This document shows positions 1 through 6,535 of a stretch of DNA of 9,508 bases, piece after piece. The notes beneath the pieces are model-generated. The model saw only the letters and a program-made list of their open reading frames with translations. It had not been told where the DNA came from and made no database searches. Position numbers and translations under genes: made by a program. This DNA comes from Acidobacteriota bacterium (GTDB lineage Bacteria; Acidobacteriota; Aminicenantia; UBA2199), in NCBI GenBank assembly GCA_021817755.1, contig JAKAGC010000097.1, positions 1 to 9,508 of the forward strand, read 5' to 3'. The number at the start of each line of letters is the position of its first letter. Position 1 is the stretch's first letter.

Positions 1-1
1 A

Positions 2-601
2 TTAAAGAATCTTGATTCTGTTCAGGATGCAGTAGTTATGGTACGTAGCGCATCGGGAGGGGATAAGAATCTTTGGGCTTATGTGGTCGGAAAAAAGAGT
101 AATAATGGAAAACCTTCGTTTGAACTTGAAACATTGAAACGGGAATTGATGAAGGTATTACCTTTGTATATGATTCCTGCATTTTTTGTCCCTATTGAAA
201 GTGTACCCCTTACAACTTCAGGGAAGATCGATAAACCTGCATTGGAAAAAATGAGTTCCCAATGGATAAAGAGTGCTGTTTATGCAGAACCCATCCGTCA
301 GGTTGAGAAGACTATTGCAGATGCTTGGAAAGAAATCCTCGAACTCGAACAAATAGGAATCGATGATAGTTTCTTCGATGTTGGGGGAAATTCAATGAAG
401 GTTTTGTTATTGAGTAAAAAAATGAGTCATGTTTTGGAAAAAGAGATAACAGCTGTAAATATATTTACATATCCTACAATTCGTACTCTTGCAGATTATC
501 TAGAGCAAGGGCAAAAAAAAGAGGAAGTTATTATAAAAGAGGTAGATAGGGGAGATTTGAGTAATCGAATGAAAAAAATGCGGACGAATCGCCCTTCTTA
601 G
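2..601 (+). CDS. Nonribosomal peptide synthetase, C-terminal fragment (end of A domain + PCP), 5' truncated by window
   Basis: The reading frame is open from base 2 and enters from outside the window, so the ATG at 38 is internal. The first ~80 residues are the small C-terminal lobe of an adenylation domain: a DAVVMVR strand, then the A10 region LPLYMIP...PLTTSGKIDKPAL, whose lysine (codon 224-226) normally contacts the aminoacyl-adenylate. A carrier (thiolation) domain follows, with DSFFDVGGNS; its serine (codon 392-394) is the expected phosphopantetheine attachment site. The protein then ends in a short basic tail (LSNRMKKMRTNRPS). No condensation, thioesterase or reductase domain follows, and the next gene is on the opposite strand, so product release must be encoded elsewhere or upstream. 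Family assignment is firm; substrate and product cannot be told because the A-domain specificity pocket lies outside the window. Confidence 0.95.
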   Translation, partial: LKNLDSVQDAVVMVRSASGGDKNLWAYVVGKKSNNGKPSFELETLKRELMKVLPLYMIPAFFVPIESVPLTTSGKIDKPALEKMSSQWIKSAVYAEPIRQVEKTIADAWKEILELEQIGIDDSFFDVGGNSMKVLLLSKKMSHVLEKEITAVNIFTYPTIRTLADYLEQGQKKEEVIIKEVDRGDLSNRMKKMRTNRPS

Positions 602-627
602 AAAAAACTCATTATTACAGAGGAAAT

Positions 628-681
628 AAAAAAAGGGCCCTCTTTCTTAATTCATGATTTGAAAAGAAAAACGAGCCCTTT
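628..681 (-). terminator. Intrinsic terminator between convergent NRPS and csp genes
   Basis: AAAGGGC (632-638) pairs with GCCCTTT (675-681), and inside it TTTCTT pairs with AAGAAA to lengthen the hairpin with an internal bulge. On the minus strand the hairpin is followed by a T7 tract (628-634), the classic layout for ending the csp transcript. In the plus direction the following sequence is T-rich but interrupted, so termination of the NRPS mRNA is plausible but weaker. Confidence 0.75.
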
Positions 682-696
682 ATATCTTGGGTTAGA

Positions 697-897
697 TTAT
701 ATTTTGGTTACTTTGGTGGCGTGTTCGCCTTTCTGACTCTGTTGAATTTCAAATTCGACAGCCTGCCCTTCATCTAATGTCCTGAATCCACTTGCCTGGA
801 TTTCACTGTGATGTACGAAAATATCCTTTCCGTTTTCCATTTCGATGAATCCGTATCCTTTCTGTGAATTGAACCATTTGACTTTTCCTTTGGCCAT
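697..897 (-). CDS. Cold-shock domain protein (CspA family)
   Basis: This 66-residue protein is a single cold-shock domain, the usual length for the family. Such proteins form a five-strand OB fold that binds single-stranded RNA/DNA and acts as an RNA chaperone in the cytoplasm. The start [13 protein letters not shown]1 (KGYGFIE, residues 13-19) and RNP2 (DIFVHHS, 25-31) are all intact, with aromatic residues W8, F9, Y15, F17 and F27 on the binding face. The ATG at 897 is preferred over an upstream TTG at 912 because the ribosome site GGAGGT (905-910) sits 7 nt before it and would lie inside the longer frame. It is monocistronic, with its own promoter, a leader of about 110 nt and a terminator. 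Whether it is truly cold-induced cannot be told; many Csp paralogues are constitutive. Confidence 0.96.
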   Translation of the reverse strand: MAKGKVKWFNSQKGYGFIEMENGKDIFVHHSEIQASGFRTLDEGQAVEFEIQQSQKGEHATKVTKI

Positions 898-903
898 GGT
901 TTT

Positions 904-1004
904 TACCTCCAATAATTAATTAAGAGTAAATATGAGGTAGGTACTTATTAAAACAAGGAAGTTGGACTTAACTTGACTAAAAAGCTGGCCACCTATACTT
1001 CCTT
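904..1004 (-). promoter_or_regulatory. Structured 5' leader of csp mRNA (hairpin plus possible anti-Shine-Dalgarno pairing)
   Basis: The leader between the predicted start point (about 1007) and the ATG is about 110 nt, long as in known cspA-type mRNAs. Two elements are seen. First, an 8-bp perfect stem: AAGGAAGT (minus, 1004-997) with ACTTCCTT (962-955), loop of 34 nt. Second, TACCTC (minus, 939-934) is exactly complementary to GAGGTA (909-904), which covers the ribosome site; the loop would be 24 nt. The pairings are read from the sequence; a regulatory role is inference. Confidence 0.5.
905..910 (-). promoter_or_regulatory. Ribosome binding site of csp, decides the start
   Basis: GGAGGT on the minus strand, 7 nt upstream of the ATG at 897. 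A very similar context (TTGGAGGTAAAAA) precedes grpE, so this looks like the strong ribosome site of this genome. Confidence 0.9.
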
Positions 1005-1013
1005 AAGAGGGGA

Positions 1014-1042
1014 ATTATATATTATTTTTCCCATAATGTAAA
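1014..1042 (-). promoter_or_regulatory. Sigma70-type promoter of csp
   Basis: On the minus strand: -35 TTTACA (1042-1037), a 17-nt spacer, -10 TATAAT (1019-1014). The -10 is a perfect consensus and the -35 matches at five of six positions. The transcript would start near 1007. No terminator is visible between the kinase stop (1099) and this promoter, so read-through from the kinase into csp is possible. Confidence 0.8.
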
Positions 1043-1098
1043 GTAATTTGTTATAAATTTCGATTTCTTTTGAAAATATATAATGGTGGAAAAGGTAG

Positions 1099-2043
1099 TT
1101 ATTGTTCTTCGCCGCAGTATAGACATTTGTTCATTTTACTCGGCATCTCTTTCCGGCAGTTCCAACAAATATGATCAGTTCTAACTGAACGAGCTTCTAA
1201 TCTTTTTTTTATTTCATTCATTTCTACTGTATTGTCTTTCTTTTTTTCACCCATCATATCCAGATCATCTATCATTTCCTTTACATAACGATAACGGTTA
1301 GTGATATCAGGTTCAAGGGCACGGTTTATTATACTATTCAATTCCTGTGTAACCGAAGGAACTTTTTTGATCAAGGGGAGGTAACTTCTGGCTTTGGCTT
1401 TTTTATAGATTTCCATCGGATTTGCCATAACGATTGGGGGTAACCCTGAAACCATTTCATAAAAAAGACATCCGGCAGAGTATATATCCGAAGCAAATAC
1501 AGCACGGCCCTCGAATTGTTCAGGTGCCATATAAGGTGGTGAACCGATCCGAGTGGTGGCATAGGGACGTTCTGTTAAAAAAGTCGATGTCCCGAAATCC
1601 GTAATTTTGATATTATCTTCTTCATTGATTAATATATTGGAAGGTCTGATGTCCCGGTGGATTACTTTCTGATTGTGGGCGAAATCCAGCGCTGAGAGTA
1701 ATTGTCTTAAATATTTCAATGCAATTTTGATTTCCAGTTTATCCTTTTTATCCAGGATTTTTTCAAGGTCTGTCCCCTGGATGTATTCCATTACCATTAA
1801 AACATTCCCTTCGATGATATCTACAGTAAGCAGTTTAACAATATTCGGGTGATCTAATAATTTGGTCTGAACCACGCATTCCTGTACTGCTTTATCTGTA
1901 TTGGTCCCTATTCGGTGAGGAACTTTGATGGCACGTTCGGTTTTTAATATTGTATCTTCAGCCAGGTAAACAGTACCGAAACCACCGCTTCCTAGTTTTT
2001 GCAATATCTTGTACTTACCGATGATGCCTTTTATATCCATCAT
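1099..2043 (-). CDS. Hanks-type Ser/Thr protein kinase with C-terminal zinc ribbon
   Basis: This 314-residue protein transfers phosphate from ATP to Ser/Thr of target proteins. The glycine loop GSGGFG (18-23), ATP-binding K40, probable helix-C E55, catalytic loop H129-R130-D131 to N136, metal-binding D149-FG and the APE motif (173-175) are all present, so it should be active. The catalytic loop reads HRDIRPSN: arginine replaces the usual lysine of HRDLKPxN, a conservative change. After the kinase fold comes a charged linker (265-288) and a Cys4 knuckle, C293-x2-C296 and C307-x2-C310, probably a zinc ribbon. There is no transmembrane segment, unlike PknB-type kinases, so it is cytoplasmic. It starts 4 nt after the rsmE stop with no clear ribosome site, which suggests translational coupling. 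Two ATGs in a row (2043, 2040) could each be the start. The target is unknown. Confidence 0.95.
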   Translation of the reverse strand: MMDIKGIIGKYKILQKLGSGGFGTVYLAEDTILKTERAIKVPHRIGTNTDKAVQECVVQTKLLDHPNIVKLLTVDIIEGNVLMVMEYIQGTDLEKILDKKDKLEIKIALKYLRQLLSALDFAHNQKVIHRDIRPSNILINEEDNIKITDFGTSTFLTERPYATTRIGSPPYMAPEQFEGRAVFASDIYSAGCLFYEMVSGLPPIVMANPMEIYKKAKARSYLPLIKKVPSVTQELNSIINRALEPDITNRYRYVKEMIDDLDMMGEKKKDNTVEMNEIKKRLEARSVRTDHICWNCRKEMPSKMNKCLYCGEEQ

Positions 2044-2047
2044 GATT

Positions 2048-2788
2048 TTAAGCCGCCCTGTCTGAACCGGAAATGGGATCAGATACTCTCATTTTAAAAA
2101 TGGCAGCAATTGAAAATGCCGCGGTTTCTGTTTTTAAAATGCAATCGTTAATTTTAAAAGGTGAGAATCCTTGCTTGATTAACCGGGCCCGCTCTTCTTC
2201 CATGATCCCACCTGGGGGACCGATAACAGCCAGTGCCGGCTTTGGGAAAGAGGGAAACTGTTCATGTTCTTTTCCTTCGATATCCAATAGTACCCGTGAG
2301 GTGATGTTTAATTCATCTAATAAATCCGGTAATTCTTCGATAGTCACAGGTGCAAAAACACGAGTTACCCAGAGGCGTTTGTTGACTTTCAATGCCTGAA
2401 AAGCGATACGTTGCCATTTACTCAATCTGGAAGAGTGATAGGTATCATCCGTACGTCGAAAGATCAATGGCCGGATTTCATCTACTCCTTGTTCTGCTAA
2501 TTTTTCGATCATCAGGTTCATCGATTGTTGTTTCAATAGAGAGGGAGCGATAATAATTTGAGGTGATGAAGAGGGGATGCGTTCTATTTCTTTGATATCT
2601 GCCAGTGCTTCCGAATTTTTAATGGAACGAATTTCACCAATGCAAAGTGTACCCTGGCCATCGATGATTTCAATTATATCACCCGGTTTGGCGCGATTGA
2701 CATTTCGCAGGTGGTGCAATTCATCACCTGTAATGCGTGCGGTATTCTCCGTAATAGGATGATCTGTAATAAAACGCCTCGTATTCAT
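2048..2788 (-). CDS. rsmE: 16S rRNA (uracil1498-N3)-methyltransferase, RsmE family
   Basis: RsmE is a SPOUT-fold methyltransferase that uses S-adenosylmethionine to make m3U1498 in 16S rRNA of the assembled 30S subunit. The protein has 246 residues, the normal length. An N-terminal PUA-like RNA-binding part carries HHLRNVNRAKPGD (25-37). The C-terminal SPOUT part carries the knot motifs GPPGG (190-194) and ILKTETA (217-223). Family members usually read GPEGG and ILRTETA, and the usual EAxxQsxR motif is altered here to QALKVNKR (131-138), so this is a divergent member. It lies 4 nt after the dnaJ stop, with a terminator-like hairpin just before it and no clear ribosome site (start preceded by TTTAAAATA). 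rsmE next to dnaJ is a known arrangement, for example in Bacillus, which supports the name. Confidence 0.9.
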   Translation of the reverse strand: MNTRRFITDHPITENTARITGDELHHLRNVNRAKPGDIIEIIDGQGTLCIGEIRSIKNSEALADIKEIERIPSSSPQIIIAPSLLKQQSMNLMIEKLAEQGVDEIRPLIFRRTDDTYHSSRLSKWQRIAFQALKVNKRLWVTRVFAPVTIEELPDLLDELNITSRVLLDIEGKEHEQFPSFPKPALAVIGPPGGIMEEERARLIKQGFSPFKINDCILKTETAAFSIAAIFKMRVSDPISGSDRAA

Positions 2789-2792
2789 TATT

Positions 2793-3896
2793 TTAAAAAA
2801 ACCGGCTGCTTTCTTTGACCGGTTCTTTATGTTTTTCCTGCTCGATTTCTCGAAGTTGACGGAACAGCTCTTTTTCTTTCTTTGAAAGGTTGGTCGGGGT
2901 AATAACGTTCAGTATGACAATGAAATCGCCCTTTCCCCACCCATTGAGATTTTTGAATCCTTTTCCTTTGATCCGGAGGATCTTCCTGTTCTGGGATTCA
3001 GGATGGATTTTAATTTTTTCATGTCCCCAGAAAGTGTCTATTTTTATTTCGTCGCCAAGGGCAGCCTGGGCGAATGTGATATCCAGTTCATAGATCAAGT
3101 CGCTGCTGTCGCGTTTGTATTTATTATCTTCTTCTATATTAATAATTGCATACAGGTCACCTGACCGTCCACCTTTAACACCGCCTTCACCTTCACCAGT
3201 GATACGGAGGCGATTTCCTTTATCCACACCAGCCGGGATATTGACTTTGATATGACGTGTTTCAGGTACGCGACCTTTTCCGTGGCATGTTTCGCAAGGA
3301 TGGCGAATGACTTTTCCAGCGCCACTACACACCGGGCAAGTTTGGGCGATAGAAAAGAAACCATGGGTAACACGAGTTTGTCCGGTTCCACCGCATTGAC
3401 GGCAAGGTTCTGCCGGGCGCCCCGGTTCGCTTCCACTTCCATCGCAAATATCGCAATTCTTTTCCCGCTTAACTTCCAATTCTTTTTCAATACCGTTATA
3501 GGCTTCTTCCAAAGTGATATTAACTTCGATACCGATATCTCTTCCACGTCTTGAACCACGAGACTGGCCACCGCCGCCTCCAAAACCGAAAAAACTACCC
3601 AGTATATCTTCAAAACCGGAGAAAACCGAGTCGGAGAAATTGGAAAAATCACCAAACCCGCGGCTTGAATTTCTTAATCCGTCAATGCCATAACGATCAT
3701 AAATACGACGTTTTTCTTCGTCTCCCAGTACGGAATATGCTTCCGATGCTTCCTTAAAATTATTTTCCGCTTCCGCGTCTCCCGGGTTTCTATCCGGGTG
3801 ATATTTTAAAGCCAATTGGCGATATGCTTTCTTTATATCAGTAGTAGTCGAATCTCGTTGAACTCCCAAAACTTCGTAATAATCTCTCTGGGCCAT
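2793..3896 (-). CDS. dnaJ: Chaperone DnaJ (Hsp40, type I)
   Basis: DnaJ delivers unfolded proteins to DnaK and stimulates its ATPase. The 367-residue protein has the full type I layout: J domain (about 4-70) with H33-P34-D35; Gly/Phe-rich region (about 80-120); zinc-binding region with four CxxCxGxG repeats beginning at C148, C165, C187 and C201; and the C-terminal substrate-binding beta domains (about 212-338). All eight zinc cysteines are intact. The start is fixed by a ribosome site lying in the last codons of dnaK, 4 nt between the genes. The 3' end overlaps a terminator-like hairpin. Nothing is missing compared with the family. Confidence 0.98.
   Translation of the reverse strand: MAQRDYYEVLGVQRDSTTTDIKKAYRQLALKYHPDRNPGDAEAENNFKEASEAYSVLGDEEKRRIYDRYGIDGLRNSSRGFGDFSNFSDSVFSGFEDILGSFFGFGGGGGQSRGSRRGRDIGIEVNITLEEAYNGIEKELEVKREKNCDICDGSGSEPGRPAEPCRQCGGTGQTRVTHGFFSIAQTCPVCSGAGKVIRHPCETCHGKGRVPETRHIKVNIPAGVDKGNRLRITGEGEGGVKGGRSGDLYAIINIEEDNKYKRDSSDLIYELDITFAQAALGDEIKIDTFWGHEKIKIHPESQNRKILRIKGKGFKNLNGWGKGDFIVILNVITPTNLSKKEKELFRQLREIEQEKHKEPVKESSRFF
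2795..2824 (-). terminator. Terminator-like hairpin overlapping the 3' end of dnaJ
   Basis: On the minus strand AACCGG (2824-2819), a 13-nt loop, and CCGGTT (2805-2800) form a 6-bp GC-rich stem that runs straight into a T7 tract (2801-2795). The T tract encodes the final Phe-Phe of DnaJ and the first base of its stop codon. The layout is that of an intrinsic terminator, although the stem is short. If active it would partly end transcripts before rsmE and the kinase. Confidence 0.5.
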
Positions 3897-3900
3897 CTAT

Positions 3901-5715
3901 TTACTCCTCGAATTCAGATATTAGGATTTGATTTATTTTTTCCCGCTGTATTTGGACTCTCAACAACAATGATTCCAGTGTATTTAATACTTCTTCTTCC
4001 AACGCCTGTTCACAGCGTACGATTAAATTCTTCAAATCATTCTTCTCCGATTTGGAAATTTTTTCACTTTGCCGTTCAAGGAAAAATTTGAGAGTTTCCA
4101 CATCTTCTTTCATTTTTATTTTGGCGGAATTCAATTTTATTTGTATTTTATCATCTTCTTCATATTTTCTTGCTTCATCGATTCGCTGCTGGATTTCTTC
4201 CGGTGCAAGTCCGCTGGCAGGCTGGATTTTCATACTTTGCACCAAACCTGTTTTCGCTTCTTTAGCCGATACCCTGACGATTCCATTGGCGTCTATTTCA
4301 AAGGTAACATCGATTTGAGGGATACCTTTCGGTGCCATCGGGATACCTACCAGGTTGAAATACCCAAGCGATTTATTATGGGAAGCCAATTCGCGTTCTC
4401 CTTGTAATACGTGGATGGTAACGGTTTGTTGGTTATCCGAAATCGTAGTGAATCGCATGGTTTTTTTGATAGGAATGGTCGAGTTGGATTCGATGATTTT
4501 GGTAAACCTGTCACCCTTGGTTTCAACTCCAAGTGAAAGGGAGGTAACGTCCAGGAGAAGGATATCTTTAATTTTTCCTTTGATAACTTCTGCCTGGAAT
4601 GCAGCTCCTTGTGCTACCACTTCTTCCGGGTTCAAATCGATGTAAGGGTCTTTCTCAAAGAATTTGGAAAGTTTTTTAAAGATTATCGGCATTCGGCTCT
4701 GACCACCCACCAGGATGATTTTTTCGATATCCGAAGGTGTGATGTTAATTTCATCCATGGATTTTTGGATCAGGGTCATGGTTCGATCGATTAGGTTCAT
4801 CGTGTCATGTTCCAGTTGGGTACGTGTCAGTTTTTTCTGGAAATGATAGTTGGTTCCATCCGGTAATCGATATAAGTAGGGGATATTGATAAGTGTTTCC
4901 TGGTTAAAGGAGAGTTCGATTTTTGCTTTTTCTGCGACCTGGATAATTCGTTGGACGGTACTTTTTTCTCCGAAAACATCCATCTTGGTATCGGTTTTAA
5001 TTTCGGATAGCATCCACTCGATTATTTTTTCATCGAAATCATTACCACCCAGAAAAGTATCTCCTGTAGTAGAGACCACTTTATAGATATCTTCTTTTAC
5101 TTCTACGATAGAGATATCAAACGTGCCTCCTCCCAGGTCATAAACAGCATAGAGGCCATCTTTGTTTATTTTCTTCTTATAGGCGATAAGAGCTGCTGTC
5201 GGTTCGTTGATGATACGAGTGACTTTTAATCCTGCAATTTCACCTGCCACCTTTGTTGCCTGGCGCTGTGCATCATTAAAAAATGCAGGGACCGTAATAA
5301 CTGTATCGCCAACTTCTTCTCCAAGGTAATCTTCAGCGATTTGTTTTAAGTAACCCAGCAGCATGGCAGAAATTTCTTCTGGGGAAAAGGTTTTGTCTCC
5401 CAGTTTTACTTTCGTATCGCCGTTTTCTGCACGTGCGATCGCATAGCTGACCCGTTGCTGGATGGCTTTTATTTCTGGGGTATCATATTTTCTCCCGATT
5501 AATCGTTTAACACCCCAGATTGTATTTTCATTATTCGTAATAAATTGCCGTTTTGCAATATTACCGAATATCCGCTTTTGTTCACGGGTGAAGGCAACCA
5601 TTGACGGAATGACCCTGGAACCTTCCGGGTTGGGTATAATAACCGCTTCAGACCCTTCCAGGTAACTGATACACGAGTTGGTAGTTCCAAGATCGATTCC
5701 GATATTACGTGCCAT
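3901..5715 (-). CDS. dnaK: Chaperone DnaK (Hsp70)
   Basis: This is the ATP-driven cytoplasmic Hsp70. The nucleotide-binding domain (about 1-380) shows DLGTTNS (8-14), catalytic K70, INEPTAA with E171, DLGGGTFD (193-200) and GGQSRMP (337-343). The hydrophobic linker ILLLDV (385-390) leads into the substrate-binding domain (VTIHVLQGER, DANGI) and a helical lid (about 505-600). Residues 75-103 contain the insertion seen in DnaK of diderm bacteria and lacking in Firmicutes, useful for placing the organism. At 604 residues it is shorter than E. coli DnaK (638): it stops just after the lid, without the usual disordered Gly-rich tail or an EEVD-like end. VTSLSLG replaces the usual VTPLSLG. The start lies 5 nt after the grpE stop, with only a weak ribosome site. 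Confidence 0.99.
   Translation of the reverse strand: MARNIGIDLGTTNSCISYLEGSEAVIIPNPEGSRVIPSMVAFTREQKRIFGNIAKRQFITNNENTIWGVKRLIGRKYDTPEIKAIQQRVSYAIARAENGDTKVKLGDKTFSPEEISAMLLGYLKQIAEDYLGEEVGDTVITVPAFFNDAQRQATKVAGEIAGLKVTRIINEPTAALIAYKKKINKDGLYAVYDLGGGTFDISIVEVKEDIYKVVSTTGDTFLGGNDFDEKIIEWMLSEIKTDTKMDVFGEKSTVQRIIQVAEKAKIELSFNQETLINIPYLYRLPDGTNYHFQKKLTRTQLEHDTMNLIDRTMTLIQKSMDEINITPSDIEKIILVGGQSRMPIIFKKLSKFFEKDPYIDLNPEEVVAQGAAFQAEVIKGKIKDILLLDVTSLSLGVETKGDRFTKIIESNSTIPIKKTMRFTTISDNQQTVTIHVLQGERELASHNKSLGYFNLVGIPMAPKGIPQIDVTFEIDANGIVRVSAKEAKTGLVQSMKIQPASGLAPEEIQQRIDEARKYEEDDKIQIKLNSAKIKMKEDVETLKFFLERQSEKISKSEKNDLKNLIVRCEQALEEEVLNTLESLLLRVQIQREKINQILISEFEE
3903..3909 (-). promoter_or_regulatory. 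Ribosome binding site of dnaJ inside the dnaK 3' end
   Basis: GAGGAGT on the minus strand is made of the last two Glu codons of dnaK and the first base of its stop; it sits 6 nt before the dnaJ ATG. This is the only junction in the operon with a clear ribosome site. Confidence 0.8.
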
Positions 5716-5720
5716 ATTCG

Positions 5721-6419
5721 TTACTCGTTATTTGTAGGATTATTATTATCTGTTTCTGCTGATTTCTGTGGAGCTGGGATCGAAACTTTGCACACTGTCG
5801 GTTTCAATAGTTTTCCGTTGTACATAAAACCCTTTTGGTATACTTCTACTACCATCGGTTCGGTAATATTCGGGCTTTCATCTTTGGATAGAGCCTGGTG
5901 AAGGTTGGGATCAAAGGGTTTATTCAAGGCTTCGATCTCGATGACGTTGTATTTTTTCAAGATATCGGAAAACTGTTTATATATCATTTCCACACCGGAA
6001 ATAATTGATTTTTCATCATCGGAAACCAGGAGAGTGAGGAGTGATTCTTTCTTTTCAGAGGGAGTTTTGGCTTTTAAAGCTCTTTCCAGGTTATCATAAA
6101 CCTGGAGTAAATCGAGGAGGAATTCACTCAATACGTATTTTTGGTAGTCTTCTTTCTCTTTTTTTACACGTTTCCTGAAATTATCGATTTCCGCCAGCGT
6201 TCTCAGATATTTATCTTTTAATTCATCACGTTCAGCGATTGTGGCTTCCAGCGATTTTGTTGTTTCATCCAATTCGTCCTGGAGTTTTTTTAAAGCATGT
6301 TTCTTTTTTCCGTGGATTTTGTGTGGGTCAGCCGAATTTTTTTGTTCAGGATCATCAATATCATCATCGTGTTTTTCTGTTGCAAAGCTGATATCTACCA
6401 TGTCTTCCTGTTCTGTCAT
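5721..6419 (-). CDS. grpE: Nucleotide exchange factor GrpE
   Basis: GrpE is a dimeric co-chaperone that releases ADP from DnaK. The protein has 232 residues. An acidic, probably disordered N-terminus (1-35) leads to a long coiled-coil helix (about 38-95, with TLAEIDNFRKR), a four-helix-bundle part (DNLERAL, 109-115) and the beta-wing that contacts DnaK (FDPNLHQAL 169-177; VYQKGFMYNGKLLKPTVCKV 193-212). The Asn-rich C-terminal tail (after 214) is not conserved. A strong ribosome site and its own promoter precede it, so it opens the chaperone operon. It is followed by dnaK after 5 nt. Confidence 0.97.
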   Translation of the reverse strand: MTEQEDMVDISFATEKHDDDIDDPEQKNSADPHKIHGKKKHALKKLQDELDETTKSLEATIAERDELKDKYLRTLAEIDNFRKRVKKEKEDYQKYVLSEFLLDLLQVYDNLERALKAKTPSEKKESLLTLLVSDDEKSIISGVEMIYKQFSDILKKYNVIEIEALNKPFDPNLHQALSKDESPNITEPMVVEVYQKGFMYNGKLLKPTVCKVSIPAPQKSAETDNNNPTNNE

Positions 6420-6425
6420 TTTTTT

Positions 6426-6431
6426 ACCTCC
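6426..6431 (-). promoter_or_regulatory. Ribosome binding site of grpE
   Basis: GGAGGT on the minus strand, 6 nt before the ATG at 6419; near-consensus, and almost the same local context as at csp. Confidence 0.9.
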
Positions 6432-6453
6432 AATTTACCACATGATAAAACGA

Positions 6454-6482
6454 ATTTTAATATAAACATGCCAAAAAGTCAA
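6454..6482 (-). promoter_or_regulatory. Sigma70-type promoter of the grpE-dnaK-dnaJ operon
   Basis: Minus strand: -35 TTGACT (6482-6477), 17-nt spacer, -10 TAAAAT (6459-6454), each five of six matches to consensus. The start point would be near 6447, giving a leader of about 28 nt. No CIRCE inverted repeat (TTAGCACTC-N9-GAGTGCTAA) and no sigma32-like CTTGAAA/CCCCAT pair is present. The phosphatase stop is only 116 nt away from the grpE start with no terminator between, so read-through from upstream is also possible. Confidence 0.75.
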
Positions 6483-6490
6483 GATTATGG

Positions 6491-6505
6491 GTAATTTTGA
6501 ATTAC
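6491..6505. repeat. Inverted repeat just upstream of the grpE promoter
   Basis: GTAATT-TTG-AATTAC is a perfect 6-bp inverted repeat with a 3-bp centre, 8 bp upstream of the -35 box. It has no following T tract, so it is not a terminator. It could be a regulator binding site; in AT-rich DNA it could also be chance. Confidence 0.4.
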
Positions 6506-6535
6506 TTCCCCCACTTTTACAATTATTTTTGGTTT

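Noticed and set aside
697..912. Longer csp reading with five extra N-terminal residues from a TTG at 912
   Set aside because: The extra codons contain the GGAGGT ribosome site; the family begins at [10 protein letters not shown].
1043..1098. Terminator after the kinase gene
   Set aside because: AT-rich but no GC-containing stem with a following T tract could be found.
2073..2399. Plus-strand ORF of 108 codons
   Set aside because: Antisense shadow of rsmE, no recognisable motif or ribosome site.
3134..3655. Minus-strand ORF of 173 codons
   Set aside because: Out-of-frame shadow inside dnaJ, whose own frame has every family motif.
4069..4407. Plus-strand ORF of 112 codons opposite dnaK
   Set aside because: Antisense shadow; Phe/Ile/Ser-rich composition expected from reversed Glu/Lys codons.
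6457..6474. Possible sigma54 promoter (TGGCATG...) upstream of grpE
   Set aside because: The TGC of the -12 element is missing, while a good sigma70-type -35/-10 pair overlaps the site.
6420..6535. CIRCE operator for HrcA in the grpE upstream region
   Set aside because: No TTAGCACTC/GAGTGCTAA half sites on either strand.
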